Shown: positions 32,678-41,444, counted from the first letter of the stretch. The stretch is 64,000 bases of DNA from JAVBWI01 sp036677445 (GCA_036677445.1 JAVBWI010000007.1:1-64000), one strand, 5' to 3'. Numbers and translations: made by a program. Notes: generated by a model not told the origin, from the sequence alone.

Positions 32678-33916
32678 ATGAAACTGTTAAGCGTTTTGCA
32701 CGTCGATATCGATAAAGAGCTGTCGTCAGGCCTTCACCGGAAAATGACGGCGGATAATATTCGAAGAGGAAGAATGCTTGCCGTGGTCGCGATCGTCACC
32801 GAGAGCTTTTTTGCGTCGCTGAATATAGGCGCCGCTCTGCTCAAAGTTGATGAGCGTTTCAAGTTCTGGACTTACCTGCTGCTGTACGGCGTCATGCTGC
32901 TGATGAGCGCGCTCTTTCTGCTGCTTACAAACAAGCATAAGACCATCGATCACTTATCCGACCAAACCGTGCAAAAAATAGACCGCGCGATATTGGTCTA
33001 CATAACGCTCATCATGGCATGGGGCAGCGTTGTTTCCCTGTTGGACCAGCCGCTGTATGGGCAGTTGGTGGTCTTTATGGTAAACATGCTTATCTGTTCG
33101 GTCGTTTTCTTATATGAAGATAAGAAGCTGTTTCTGGCCTACCTTCCCCCTGTACTCATCATCGCCGCGGGGCTGCCGTTTTTTCAGCCCTCGCAGGATG
33201 TTCTCATAGGCCATTATGTCAACCTTTCCTACTTCATTGTCGTCTGTTATGTCATCTCCCGCATCTTTTTCCGCAGCTATTACAGCGACTTTGCAGGCCG
33301 GGTGATGCTCGAACGCTCCAATAAAATGCTGGAACGGCAGATACGGCAAAACGAGCTGATGAACATACAGCTCGAACAGGTGAACGGGCAGCTAAGAACA
33401 CTGTCCCTCCACGATGAATTGACGGGTGCCGCCAACCGCAGGAACTTCCGTGATTTTATCAATCTCGCGCTGGAGGATATTGCACAAAACACCCGGCTTT
33501 CCGTCATCATGCTGGATATCGATTCGTTTAAGGAATACAACGATCATTACGGGCATGCCGCCGGCGACAGGCTGCTCATTAAGGTCGCCAGACAGATCCG
33601 CTCCGAGATCAAACAGCCCGGGAGCACGTTTGCGCGGTGGGGCGGCGATGAATTTTTGGTCGCATCCTTTGACGCGGGCGAAGAAGAGATTGAAGAGATC
33701 GCCGAGAACATCCGCCGCAAAGTGTACGGCCTTGCCATTCCCCACGAATTCTCCCCCGGCATAGGCGTAGCGTCCGTCAGCTGCGGCGTCTGCGCCCTGC
33801 CCCTGCGGGGCCGGTCGGATGTAAGCAGCTGCATCGAGCTGGCGGATAAGGCGTTGTACCTTGCCAAAACCTCCGGGCGCAACTGCATTAAAAGGGCGGC
33901 CGGACCGGCCGAATGA
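32678..33916 (+). CDS. Membrane GGDEF protein (diguanylate cyclase)
   Basis: A 412-residue protein. The first 200 residues have about six membrane helices (residues roughly 35-205), then a coiled linker (ERSNKMLERQIRQNELMN), then a GGDEF domain with an intact GGDEF at 322-326 and the upstream LTGAANRRNF and MLDIDSFKEYNDHYGH. It should make c-di-GMP in response to a membrane signal. No RxxD inhibitory site is visible just before GGDEF. It has no clear ribosome site before the ATG. Confidence 0.85.
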   Translation: MKLLSVLHVDIDKELSSGLHRKMTADNIRRGRMLAVVAIVTESFFASLNIGAALLKVDERFKFWTYLLLYGVMLLMSALFLLLTNKHKTIDHLSDQTVQKIDRAILVYITLIMAWGSVVSLLDQPLYGQLVVFMVNMLICSVVFLYEDKKLFLAYLPPVLIIAAGLPFFQPSQDVLIGHYVNLSYFIVVCYVISRIFFRSYYSDFAGRVMLERSNKMLERQIRQNELMNIQLEQVNGQLRTLSLHDELTGAANRRNFRDFINLALEDIAQNTRLSVIMLDIDSFKEYNDHYGHAAGDRLLIKVARQIRSEIKQPGSTFARWGGDEFLVASFDAGEEEIEEIAENIRRKVYGLAIPHEFSPGIGVASVSCGVCALPLRGRSDVSSCIELADKALYLAKTSGRNCIKRAAGPAE

Positions 33917-33955
33917 TTGCGCTTACGCACCTAAAGCCGGCGGCCCCTGCCCCGG

Positions 33956-34291
33956 CTACTCTTCTTTTTCCTTCCACAGCGCCAGGAGCTCCGCGAGATC
34001 GGCGCCGAATTCTTTACCAGTCTGATCCGGCTTCTTTTTCAGCGTTTCTATTTCCTGAAAAACAAAGGCGTCGCCGCCATACTGCTTCCATTGCTCTTCT
34101 ATCAAACGGTCAAAGCAGCAATTTGTTTCTTTTGCAAACTGCAGCCTGTTTTTTTGCCCCTGCAGGTTGACGGTGGATTGCAGCCCGCTTTTCCAGCCGG
34201 TCTTTGTGTTCACTATTTGGAAAATACCGCCGATCTGGTCGCTTTCCTTATACGCCCTGATGATCTGCCGCCGATCCTGTTTCTTATCCAT
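33956..34291 (-). CDS. GIY-YIG-like small protein
   Basis: A 111-residue protein. The pattern GGIFQIVNTKTGWKSGLQST, VNLQGQKNRLQFA and DRLIEEQWKQYGGDAFVFQE matches small GIY-YIG nuclease-fold proteins of Firmicutes, but the GIY position is GIF and no YIG is seen, so catalysis is doubtful. The start overlaps the end of the HTH gene (ATG at 34291, or GTG at 34300). Third gene of a DUF2087-HTH-GIY-YIG set. Confidence 0.6.
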   Translation of the reverse strand: MDKKQDRRQIIRAYKESDQIGGIFQIVNTKTGWKSGLQSTVNLQGQKNRLQFAKETNCCFDRLIEEQWKQYGGDAFVFQEIETLKKKPDQTGKEFGADLAELLALWKEKEE

Positions 34292-34751
34292 TTCTTTCAC
34301 ATTCCCTTTCCCAGCCGTCCAGCATCGCGTCTATTTGCATAAGCGCATTCGCATCGCTGTTCTCAAGGATGGCCGCGAACCGGTCGATCCGCTTTTGCTT
34401 TTGCCGTTCCTCCGAAAGCGCGCTCAGGCGGCAGTCCAGTATGATCCGCTCCTGCCCGCCGCTCTGCGCCCTTATATTCCGCACCGCCGCCATTTCCAGC
34501 TCTATGCCGGACAGCGGCGAAAGATCGCGCGCAAACCGCTTGCCGTCCGCAAGCGTATCCGGGGAGACATGAAAATAGGTCGCCAGCTGCTTAAGCCTTT
34601 CGGCCGGAATAGGGCGCCGTTTTTTGATCCAGTCGGTAAACTGCTGCGGAGTGACGGAAAGCTCCCGGCAAATCCCGACGGCGTTCTTCCTGCTGTGAAA
34701 TATCAAATGCTCCAGCGCCGTTTTGGAGCGCAGGATTTGCCCCTTTCCCAT
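34284..34751 (-). CDS. XRE-type HTH protein
   Basis: A 155-residue protein. An N-terminal helix-turn-helix of the Cro/CI type is visible (SVTPQQFTDWIKKRRPIPAE then RLKQLATYFHVSPDTL). The C-terminal part is helical, charged and unassigned. The start ATG at 34751 overlaps the DUF2087 stop by one base and has AGGAGATG upstream. Middle gene of the mini-operon; it may bind the tandem palindromes in the operon promoter (35107-35153). Confidence 0.7.
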   Translation of the reverse strand: MGKGQILRSKTALEHLIFHSRKNAVGICRELSVTPQQFTDWIKKRRPIPAERLKQLATYFHVSPDTLADGKRFARDLSPLSGIELEMAAVRNIRAQSGGQERIILDCRLSALSEERQKQKRIDRFAAILENSDANALMQIDAMLDGWERECERNG

Positions 34752-35059
34752 CACAGCATCTCCTTCCCGGCGTCGGGCCGCGGCGGTTGTACGGGCGGCG
34801 CGGGGTTCCTCCAATAACGGCTGCCGTCGAGTACACGCATTAAAAATGCTTCATCCACCATACCGCGGCGCAGCAGAAAATAATCGCCGAATGTATGCCA
34901 CGCGGTCAGTATGGCGTTGACCTCTTTTTCCGTATAGTCCCGCTCTGCCTCAAACTTTTCATACAGGTAGCTTAGCGCCGCCAACTGCACAGCGTGCTTT
35001 GCGGGCCATTGCCTGAGCCTGCCTTCTTCATCCAGAAAAGGTTGTATACATACTTCCAT
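34751..35059 (-). CDS. DUF2087 domain protein
   Basis: A 102-residue protein recognised as DUF2087 from GRLRQWPAKHAVQLAALSYL, DYTEKEVNAIL and FGDYFLLRRGMVDEAFL, ending in SRYWRN. The domain occurs alone or fused to ArsR-type repressors and may bind DNA or act as a sensor; its role is not known. The start at 35059 is set by AAAGGAG. First gene of the mini-operon. Confidence 0.8.
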   Translation of the reverse strand: MEVCIQPFLDEEGRLRQWPAKHAVQLAALSYLYEKFEAERDYTEKEVNAILTAWHTFGDYFLLRRGMVDEAFLMRVLDGSRYWRNPAPPVQPPRPDAGKEML

Positions 35060-35106
35060 AGCGTCTCCTTTGCACGCAGCCATCCCTGCGGCTGCGTCGT
35101 GTAATA

Positions 35107-35153
35107 TGACGTATTTTATGTCAGTATACCAATTGACATAGAATATGTCAATT
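35107..35153 (-). promoter_or_regulatory. Promoter with two palindromic operators, DUF2087 mini-operon
   Basis: Minus strand: -35 TTGACA (35146-35151), 17-base spacer, -10 TATACT (35123-35128). Operator 1 (35131-35153) is AATTGACATA-GAA-TATGTCAATT, a perfect 10-base inverted repeat over the -35. Operator 2 (35107-35123), TGACGTA-TTT-TATGTCA, has one mismatch and lies after the -10. Both share the core TGACNTA-N3-TATGTCA. Confidence 0.75.
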
Positions 35154-35208
35154 GTCGTTTTTTTCACAAACAGCCGCAAGAGAAATGCTTTGTCCAGAGA
35201 GTATCGAC

Positions 35209-35360
35209 ACCCCCCATTGGGGTGTGGGGGATTCGCAAATCCCCCACATTTAATCCAATTTGACGACATGCGCGTCAAATTGGCGGAAAAAATGCCGCCA
35301 TGAGCGGCATTTTAACCCACAGAAAACCCATCGGCAAAGTCCGCAGGACTTTGTCGATGG
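35209..35360 (-). repeat. Type B hairpin repeat (reverse orientation)
   Basis: Read on the minus strand: GACAAAGTCC-TGC-GGACTTTG, GTGGGTTAAAATGCCGC-TCAT-GGCGGCATTTT, AATTTGACG-CGCATGT-CGTCAAATT, GGATTAAATGTGGGGGATTTGCGAATCCCCCAC, then ACCCC-AATG-GGGG. It separates the mini-operon from the histidine kinase gene. Confidence 0.7.
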
Positions 35361-35373
35361 CCTGATGTTTTGT

Positions 35374-36414
35374 CTATGCTTCTTTGACGGGCAGAAATAC
35401 GGTGAACGCCGCGCCCTGACCCAGCGCGCTCTTCACGGCGATATGCCCGCCATGGATATCCAAAATCTTTTTGACGATAGCCAGCCCCAGCCCGTTGCCG
35501 TTTTCCGCGTGGGAGGAATCCCCCTGATAGAACTGCTCGAAAATATGCGGCAGGGTATCCGCATCCATGCCGATCCCGTGATCCTCAACGTATACCTCCA
35601 CGCCGCCCTCCGTTTGACGCATGCGTACGTTGATGGCGCCGCCGGTTTTCGAAAACTTGATGGCGTTCCCTATGAGATTCATCCACGCCTGCAAAAGCAG
35701 ATCCTCATTGCCCAGATACGGGACAGGCGGCAAATCCACATCGAATACGATCTCTTTCGCGCCCCATTGGGGTTCCAGAAACACGATGACCTGCCGCAGC
35801 TGCTCGTCAAGGGAAAAGCGTACGGGCGGGTCCTGAATGAACTGGTTGTCCAGCTTGGAAAGGCGTAGGATATTGGAGGACAGCGTGAGCAGGCGTTCGC
35901 TTTCCTTACGGATGGTCAGCGCGTATTCCCTGCGGTCCTCCGGCGAAAGCGCCTCGTTTTCCATCAGCTTCGCGTACCCGTGGATGATGGCAAGCGGCGT
36001 CTTGAATTCATGGGATACGTTGGAAACGAAATCCTTTCGCAAATACTCGTTGCTTTTGAGTTCCCTGGCCATTAAATTAAAGTCACGGGCAAGCTGGCCG
36101 ATTTCATCCTGACGGGGCCATTCGCTCACGCGCACGTCGAAATTGCCCGCGGCAATCTCGCGGGTGGCTCTGGTCAGCTCGGCCATGGGCGCCACCATCT
36201 TGCGGGATGACGTGGCCAGTATTCCCATCGCGATCGCGACTGAAAAAATCGGCGTCAATATGCTCCGAAGCGCCAGGCTGAACGGAAGCACCGGACGCCA
36301 GGCTCCCTCGGCAAAGCTGCCTCCGATAAACGCGACCAGCGCGGTCGCCAGTACCGAGGATACGAATACGATAAGCACGGTCCACAGCACAAGGCGCAGA
36401 CGAATATGTTTCAC
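35374..36414 (-). CDS. Sensor histidine kinase
   Basis: A 346-residue kinase. Two membrane helices (about 8-30 and 42-65) enclose a very short outer loop; then HAMP (MAPMAELTRATREIAAGNFD), HisKA with VSNVSHEFKTPLAIIHGYAK (phospho-His in SHEF), and HATPase_c with LIGNAIKFS, DHGIGMD and GNGLGLAIVKKI. Intramembrane-sensing kinases of this layout often respond to cell-wall-active compounds. The start is GTG at 36414, overlapping the response regulator stop by four bases. Confidence 0.9.
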   Translation of the reverse strand: MKHIRLRLVLWTVLIVFVSSVLATALVAFIGGSFAEGAWRPVLPFSLALRSILTPIFSVAIAMGILATSSRKMVAPMAELTRATREIAAGNFDVRVSEWPRQDEIGQLARDFNLMARELKSNEYLRKDFVSNVSHEFKTPLAIIHGYAKLMENEALSPEDRREYALTIRKESERLLTLSSNILRLSKLDNQFIQDPPVRFSLDEQLRQVIVFLEPQWGAKEIVFDVDLPPVPYLGNEDLLLQAWMNLIGNAIKFSKTGGAINVRMRQTEGGVEVYVEDHGIGMDADTLPHIFEQFYQGDSSHAENGNGLGLAIVKKILDIHGGHIAVKSALGQGAAFTVFLPVKEA

Positions 36415-37085
36415 GCCTTCATCACCACCTTATAGCCAAGGCCCCGCACGGTCTCCAGCGAGAAATCCTCCGAATCGGAAAACTTCTCGCGCAGGCGTCT
36501 GATGTGGACATCCACCGTGCGAAAGTCCGTATCGCTGTCATAACCCCATATCTCATCCATCAGCGCCTGCCTTGTGAATATCTTGCCGGGATGGGAAAGC
36601 AGCGTGTGCAGCAATTGGAATTCCTTTTGCGGCAGCACAAGCGTTTGCGCCGGGCTGGTCACTGTCAGCGCTTCCGTGTTCAATTCCGTCTTTCCGGCGC
36701 GCAGCAAATGCTCGCCCGAAATATTCGACCGGCGCAGCAGCGCTTCCACCCGCAGCAGCATCTCTTCCATATCGATGGGCTTGACCATATAATCGTCCGC
36801 CCCGGCCTTAAAGCCCGCGCGCTTATCCTCGAGCGTCTCCTTTGCCGTCACCAGCAGCACGGGCAGCGCATACTTCGCGCCGCGCAGCTCCGCGGTCAGC
36901 TCATACCCATCCATTTTTGGCATCATGACGTCCGCGATCATCAGGTGGATGTGGATATGGTCCAGCACTTCCAGCGCCTGCACACCGTTCTCCGCTTCAA
37001 ATACCTGATACCCCGCGCGGGCAAGGTGGATATGCATCAGCCGCCGAAGACGTTCATTATCCTCCACAAGGAGTATGTTCAGCAT
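36411..37085 (-). CDS. OmpR-family response regulator
   Basis: A 224-residue regulator. Receiver domain with acidic pair EDN at 8-10, phospho-acceptor Asp52 (MIADVMMPKMDGYE) and Lys in YMVKPID; C-terminal winged helix with LPQKEFQLLHTLLSHPG and RTVDVHIRRLREK. The start at 37085 is set by GGAGGGGAAC. It precedes the kinase gene. A pair of GTTCATA-type direct repeats in its own promoter recurs in the efflux operon promoter, so it probably controls both. Confidence 0.9.
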   Translation of the reverse strand: MLNILLVEDNERLRRLMHIHLARAGYQVFEAENGVQALEVLDHIHIHLMIADVMMPKMDGYELTAELRGAKYALPVLLVTAKETLEDKRAGFKAGADDYMVKPIDMEEMLLRVEALLRRSNISGEHLLRAGKTELNTEALTVTSPAQTLVLPQKEFQLLHTLLSHPGKIFTRQALMDEIWGYDSDTDFRTVDVHIRRLREKFSDSEDFSLETVRGLGYKVVMKA

Positions 37086-37135
37086 GGTGTTCCCCTCCAA
37101 AACCGACTATTGCCATTGACTATTTCCTTCATACA

Positions 37136-37168
37136 GTTATAGTAAAGTATTATGAACTGAATATGAAG
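37136..37168 (-). promoter_or_regulatory. Response-regulator binding repeats and -10 of the regulator gene
   Basis: Minus strand: CTTCATA (37162-37168) and GTTCATA (37151-37157), an 11-base period, then nine bases, then -10 TATAAC (37136-37141). OmpR/PhoB-type regulators bind such heptamer direct repeats and replace the -35. Confidence 0.65.
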
Positions 37169-37181
37169 CACTAGTTCTTTT

Positions 37182-37295
37182 CCGCTGACAAAGTCCTGCG
37201 GACTTTGTCAGCGGCTTCCGTGGGTTGAAATGCCGCGCATGGCGTCAAATCGGATTGAAAGTGGGAATTACGATCCTTCACACCCAAAAGGGAAG
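37182..37295 (+). repeat. Type B hairpin repeat, shortened
   Basis: CCGCTGACAAAGTCC-TGC-GGACTTTGTCAGCGG (37182-37215), then GTGGGTTGAAATGCCGC-GCATGGCGTCAAAT, where the second hairpin is joined directly to the third stem with its middle missing, GGATTGAAAGTGGGAATTACGATCCTTCAC and CCCAAAAGGG. It looks like a deletion form of the copies at 32.2 and 35.2 kb. Confidence 0.65.
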
Positions 37296-37318
37296 AGTTT
37301 GTCAGCAATCTGCATTCA

Positions 37319-37351
37319 GTTCATACTGAGTTCATTTTTTAAAATTATAAT
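37319..37351 (+). promoter_or_regulatory. Response-regulator binding repeats and -10 of the efflux operon
   Basis: GTTCATA (37319-37325) and GTTCATT (37330-37336), an 11-base period, then nine bases, then -10 TATAAT (37346-37351). The geometry is identical to that at 37136-37168 on the other strand. Confidence 0.7.
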
Positions 37352-37423
37352 CGTACCGTTTCGTGTTTGAGGCGGAGCAATCTCCGTTAATATATGCAGT
37401 TCACCCAAAGGAAGGACAGTAGT

Positions 37424-39460
37424 ATGGACTTGAAGAAGATGCTCAAACTGAAAACCAGCTCCGCCCCGAAAACCGAGGAGGATACCGCCGCCCCGAAAAA
37501 GGCGGGCAGGAATAAGGGCAAAAGCAAAAGAAAATGGATCATACTCGGCGTGATCGTTGTGCTCGTTGCGGCGCTCCTCATCAACTGTACGGCGCAGAGC
37601 CGGAAGTTGGCCAGCACACTTGCGATGTCCGACACGGTCGTGCTCGCCTATGCGGATATAGAAAACGCCATCGGCGCGACCGGCACGGTGGAAAGCGCCG
37701 AAAGCCACAGCGTTTATTCCACACAGAGCTATCCTGTCAGGACGCTGTATGTGGAAGTGGGGGATGTGGTGCAGGAAGGCGACCTTCTGTGTGAGCTGGA
37801 CAGCAGCACGCTGGAGGATCAAATCGAAGCGCAGGAGCTTTCCACCGGCATTTCCGCGGAAGCGGCGGCGCAGCAGGTAAAGACGGCGCGCGACGCTTAT
37901 AACGCCGCGAAGGACGCGCTGGACGAAGGGCTGAACACCAGCATCATCAGCGCCGAAAACCAGGTGCGCTCCACGTATGATACATGGCAAAAGGCGCAAC
38001 GAACTTATGATTCATATTACGACAGCATCGACGACGAAACCAACGCCACGCTGATACAGCATGATAATGCGGTGGATACGGCTTCGAATACGTATAACGC
38101 GGCAAAAGCCGCTTACGCCTCCGCTGAAAAGGCGCTCCAGAATGCGCAGGCCGTCTTGGCCGCCTATACGTCCTCCGGTGGCGGAGACCCGGCTGCCATC
38201 AGCGCGGCGGAAGCAGCACTTTTAAGCGCAGAGGCAGACAGGGATGTCAAGCAATTAACGCATAACAACGCATTGTCAGCGTATCAGACTGCGCAGAACA
38301 ACTATAACAGCGACCCCACTTCAGATAATCAGAATGCCCTAACAGCGGCCAAAGCTTTCTACGAGGATGCCGTAGCAGCGCTTGCTACCGCAGAGAAAGC
38401 TGTAGATGCCGCGAAGGAAGCGCTCGCTGTCGCTCAGCAAAATACGAGCAGCGCGCAATACGCAGCCCTGCAGGCGGACGTAGCCGCCAAGCAAGCGGCG
38501 CTCAATTCCGCCAAAACCGCACTGGATAACGCAAAAAACGCCTACGATACCGCTTGGGCGCAGCGCCGCGCGGCGTATGACAACGCGGACACCACGCTTT
38601 CCGATTATGCGCGGGCGGTGGATACCGCCTACGAAAATTATCTAGCGGCGCTGACCTCGCTGGAGGCCGCGCAGAAAACGGCCGAAACCCAGCTGCAAAG
38701 CAGCGGAAACAGCCTGGCGAGCGCGCAAATCAACGGCAACACCGACTCTGCCGTGCTCAAGCTCGCGCAGATGCAGGAGGACCTTGAAGAAACGCGCGTC
38801 AAGGCCAACGCCTCCGGCACCGTAACGGCAGTATACGCCAAGGTGGGCGCCAACGGCTCCGGATTGCTGTTCATGATCGAGGATACGGAAAACCTGATCG
38901 TGGAGACCTCCGTAAAGGGCTACGATGTGGGCACCGTCAAGGAAGGCATGGCAGTCACCATCAAATCCGACGCCACAGGCGACAAGGTATTCGACGGCAA
39001 GATCTCCAGCATCGCCCCCACCTCCGCCAAGAATGCGCTGGGGCAGACCGATACCTCAAGCGACGTGCTTTTTGCCACGGAAGTCGCCGTACTTTCCAAG
39101 GATACCGGCCTTCGCATCGGCATGAGCGTGCGGCTGAACTATATCGTGGAACAGCAGGCGAACGTCATCGCGGTACCCTACGACACCATTTATGAAAACA
39201 CGGACGGCGAGAGCTGCATATTGATCGCCGAAGCGCAAAACAACGGCAAATACCTGCTCCGTGAGCTGCCCGTGACGCAGGGCATGGAAAACGACCTCGA
39301 TATCGTGATCACAGGCGAAGGCGTGGCGAAGGGCCTGCGCGTGCTCAGCAACCCCGAAACCTACCGCGCAATGATCGGCAGTGAGATCACGCTTGTTGAC
39401 CTGGAGCTTGGCGGTGCAAACGCGCAGGCCTTCAGGCCACGGTTTGCGACGGGCGGTTGA
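37424..39460 (+). CDS. HlyD/MacA-type efflux adaptor with long coiled coil
   Basis: A 678-residue membrane-fusion protein. After a charged N-terminus (KLKTSSAPKTEED...) there is one membrane helix (about residues 35-57), a lipoyl half-motif (VYSTQSYPVRTLYVEVGD), a very long Ala-rich coiled coil (about 135-455, heptads such as AKAAYASAEKALQNAQAVL), the second lipoyl half (VKANASGTVTAVYAKVGANG) and a beta-barrel. It is longer than most MacA proteins (about 370-400), through the coiled coil. The start at 37424 has AAAGGAAGG. Confidence 0.85.
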   Translation: MDLKKMLKLKTSSAPKTEEDTAAPKKAGRNKGKSKRKWIILGVIVVLVAALLINCTAQSRKLASTLAMSDTVVLAYADIENAIGATGTVESAESHSVYSTQSYPVRTLYVEVGDVVQEGDLLCELDSSTLEDQIEAQELSTGISAEAAAQQVKTARDAYNAAKDALDEGLNTSIISAENQVRSTYDTWQKAQRTYDSYYDSIDDETNATLIQHDNAVDTASNTYNAAKAAYASAEKALQNAQAVLAAYTSSGGGDPAAISAAEAALLSAEADRDVKQLTHNNALSAYQTAQNNYNSDPTSDNQNALTAAKAFYEDAVAALATAEKAVDAAKEALAVAQQNTSSAQYAALQADVAAKQAALNSAKTALDNAKNAYDTAWAQRRAAYDNADTTLSDYARAVDTAYENYLAALTSLEAAQKTAETQLQSSGNSLASAQINGNTDSAVLKLAQMQEDLEETRVKANASGTVTAVYAKVGANGSGLLFMIEDTENLIVETSVKGYDVGTVKEGMAVTIKSDATGDKVFDGKISSIAPTSAKNALGQTDTSSDVLFATEVAVLSKDTGLRIGMSVRLNYIVEQQANVIAVPYDTIYENTDGESCILIAEAQNNGKYLLRELPVTQGMENDLDIVITGEGVAKGLRVLSNPETYRAMIGSEITLVDLELGGANAQAFRPRFATGG

Positions 39461-39471
39461 TGGGGGCGCAT

Positions 39472-40170
39472 ATGCAGAACACGATCATACGGATGCAGAA
39501 TATCGTCAAACGGTTCTATATCGGCCAGCCCAACGAGCTGGAGATACTGCACGGCATCAACCTCACGGTCGAATGCGGCGAGTTTGTCTCCATTGTGGGC
39601 GCCTCCGGTTCAGGCAAATCCACGCTGATGAACCTGATCGGCGCGCTGGACAGGGCCACGGAAGGCAGCTATCTTCTGGACGGCACGGTGATAGAGGGCG
39701 CGAAGGACGCCGAACTTTCCGCCATACGCAACCGCAAGGTCGGGTTTGTGTTCCAGAACTTCAACCTGATCCCGCGGACCAACGCGCTCAAAAATGTGGA
39801 GTTGCCCATGATGTACGCGGGCATGTCCCAGCGCGAGCGTACGCAGCGCGCCAAGGAGCTCCTGGCCATGGTGGAAATGGACGACCGTATGTACCACCAG
39901 CCCAACGAGCTTTCCGGCGGGCAGAAGCAGCGCGTCGCCATCGCGCGGGCAATGGCCAACGACCCGGCCATACTGCTTGCGGACGAACCGACCGGCGCGC
40001 TTGACTCCAAAACCGGCAGGTTAGTGATGGACCTGTTCCATACGCTCAACAAAAAGCACGGAAAAACCGTCGTGCTCATCACCCACAACGAAAAGCTGGC
40101 GCGCGAAACCGGCCGTGTGCTGACCATGCGCGACGGGCTGCTGGACGCGGGGAATGAGGTGCCGGCATGA
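39472..40170 (+). CDS. MacB/LolD-type ABC ATPase
   Basis: A 232-residue ATPase. Walker A is GASGSGKS, the signature is LSGGQKQRVAIARAM, Walker B is ILLADEPTGALD, and the H-loop is LITHNEK. It belongs to the 3.A.1.122/125 group that works with FtsX-like permeases. The ATG at 39472 is preceded by GGGGG; an ATG at 39460 would overlap the adaptor stop (TGATG). It overlaps the permease gene by four bases. Confidence 0.9.
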   Translation: MQNTIIRMQNIVKRFYIGQPNELEILHGINLTVECGEFVSIVGASGSGKSTLMNLIGALDRATEGSYLLDGTVIEGAKDAELSAIRNRKVGFVFQNFNLIPRTNALKNVELPMMYAGMSQRERTQRAKELLAMVEMDDRMYHQPNELSGGQKQRVAIARAMANDPAILLADEPTGALDSKTGRLVMDLFHTLNKKHGKTVVLITHNEKLARETGRVLTMRDGLLDAGNEVPA

Positions 40171-41444
40171 ATTTGTTAGAGAACATACGGCTCGCCTGGG
40201 AAGGCCTTCGCGCCAACAAAATGCGCGCGCTCTTAACGATGCTGGGCATCATCATCGGCATAGGCTCCGTAATCGCCATACTGACGGTAGGCAACGGCAT
40301 GAGCGGCTCCATCACCTCCTCCATGAGCTCGCTTGGCGCGTCCAACATCACGGTATACCTGCAGAAAAGAGACAGCGACGCCGACGGGAACGGCTTCAGG
40401 GGGATGTTCGCGAGCGTTTCGCCCGACGCCGACAGCCTGATCACCGACGAAATGATCGAGCGGCTGCAGCGGCGTTACCCCGACGAGATAGCGGGCATCA
40501 GCCTTACAGAATCCGTGGGCGGCGGCCAGGCGCGCAACGGCCGCCTGTACGCGAATGTCAGCGTATCCGGCGTCAACGAGTCGTTTGCCGAGGTCAACAA
40601 TCTGGAGCTTTTACAGGGACGCAGCATCACCGAGCGTGATTTGGACGGGCTGCGCAGCGCCGCGATGGTCTCCGACAAGCTGGTCAACAACATGTTCCGG
40701 GGCAACATGCAGGCGGCCCTGGGGCAGGAGCTTAAGGTGCAGGTGGGGGATGAGATTTATACCTTCAGCATTGTGGGCGTATATGAGTATGTGCAGTCGG
40801 GCATGGGCTTTTCCACCGCTTCCGAAAAGGATATCAGCACCGCCCTGTATATCCCCGTCTCTACGGCAAAGAAAATAAACGGCAGCGACGCCGGATATTC
40901 AGCCATCACGGTCATGGCCGCCGATACGGTGGACAGCGTGGAGTTTGCCACGCAGCTGGAGGATTTCTTCAACCGGTTCTATGAAAACAACGAGGATTTC
41001 CGCTGCGCCGCCATGAGCATGGAAAGCATGGTCGACCAAATCAATACCATGATGTCCACCGTCAGCATCGCGCTCTCCGTTATCGCAGGCATTTCGCTGC
41101 TGGTCGGCGGCATCGGCGTGATGAATATCATGCTGGTTTCGGTGACGGAGCGCACCCGCGAGATTGGCACGCGAAAAGCCCTCGGCGCCACAAACGCCAA
41201 TATCCGCATACAATTCGTTGTGGAAAGCACCATCGTGTGCCTGATCGGCGGCGTTTTCGGCGTGATATTGGGCGGCATATTGGGGTATTTCGGCAGTTCC
41301 CTGCTGGGGGCCGCCGTGGGGCCGGATCTCCCCTCCATCGCGCTGGCGGTCGGGTTCTCCATGGGAATCGGCGTGTTCTTCGGGTACTACCCGGCCAATA
41401 AGGCGGCAAAGCTCGACCCTATCGAGGCGCTGCGGTACGAATAG
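40167..41444 (+). CDS. MacB-type FtsX-like permease
   Basis: A 425-residue permease: one N-terminal membrane helix (MLGIIIGIGSVIAILTVGNG), a large outer MacB_PCD domain (about residues 50-260), and three C-terminal helices in the FtsX domain (ISLLVGGIGVMNIMLVSVTE, then RTREIGTRKALGATNANIR). It ends in DPIEALRYE, typical of the family. With the adaptor and ATPase it forms a mechanotransmission-type export system, probably for a peptide or drug, under the neighbouring two-component system. Confidence 0.9.
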   Translation: MNLLENIRLAWEGLRANKMRALLTMLGIIIGIGSVIAILTVGNGMSGSITSSMSSLGASNITVYLQKRDSDADGNGFRGMFASVSPDADSLITDEMIERLQRRYPDEIAGISLTESVGGGQARNGRLYANVSVSGVNESFAEVNNLELLQGRSITERDLDGLRSAAMVSDKLVNNMFRGNMQAALGQELKVQVGDEIYTFSIVGVYEYVQSGMGFSTASEKDISTALYIPVSTAKKINGSDAGYSAITVMAADTVDSVEFATQLEDFFNRFYENNEDFRCAAMSMESMVDQINTMMSTVSIALSVIAGISLLVGGIGVMNIMLVSVTERTREIGTRKALGATNANIRIQFVVESTIVCLIGGVFGVILGGILGYFGSSLLGAAVGPDLPSIALAVGFSMGIGVFFGYYPANKAAKLDPIEALRYE

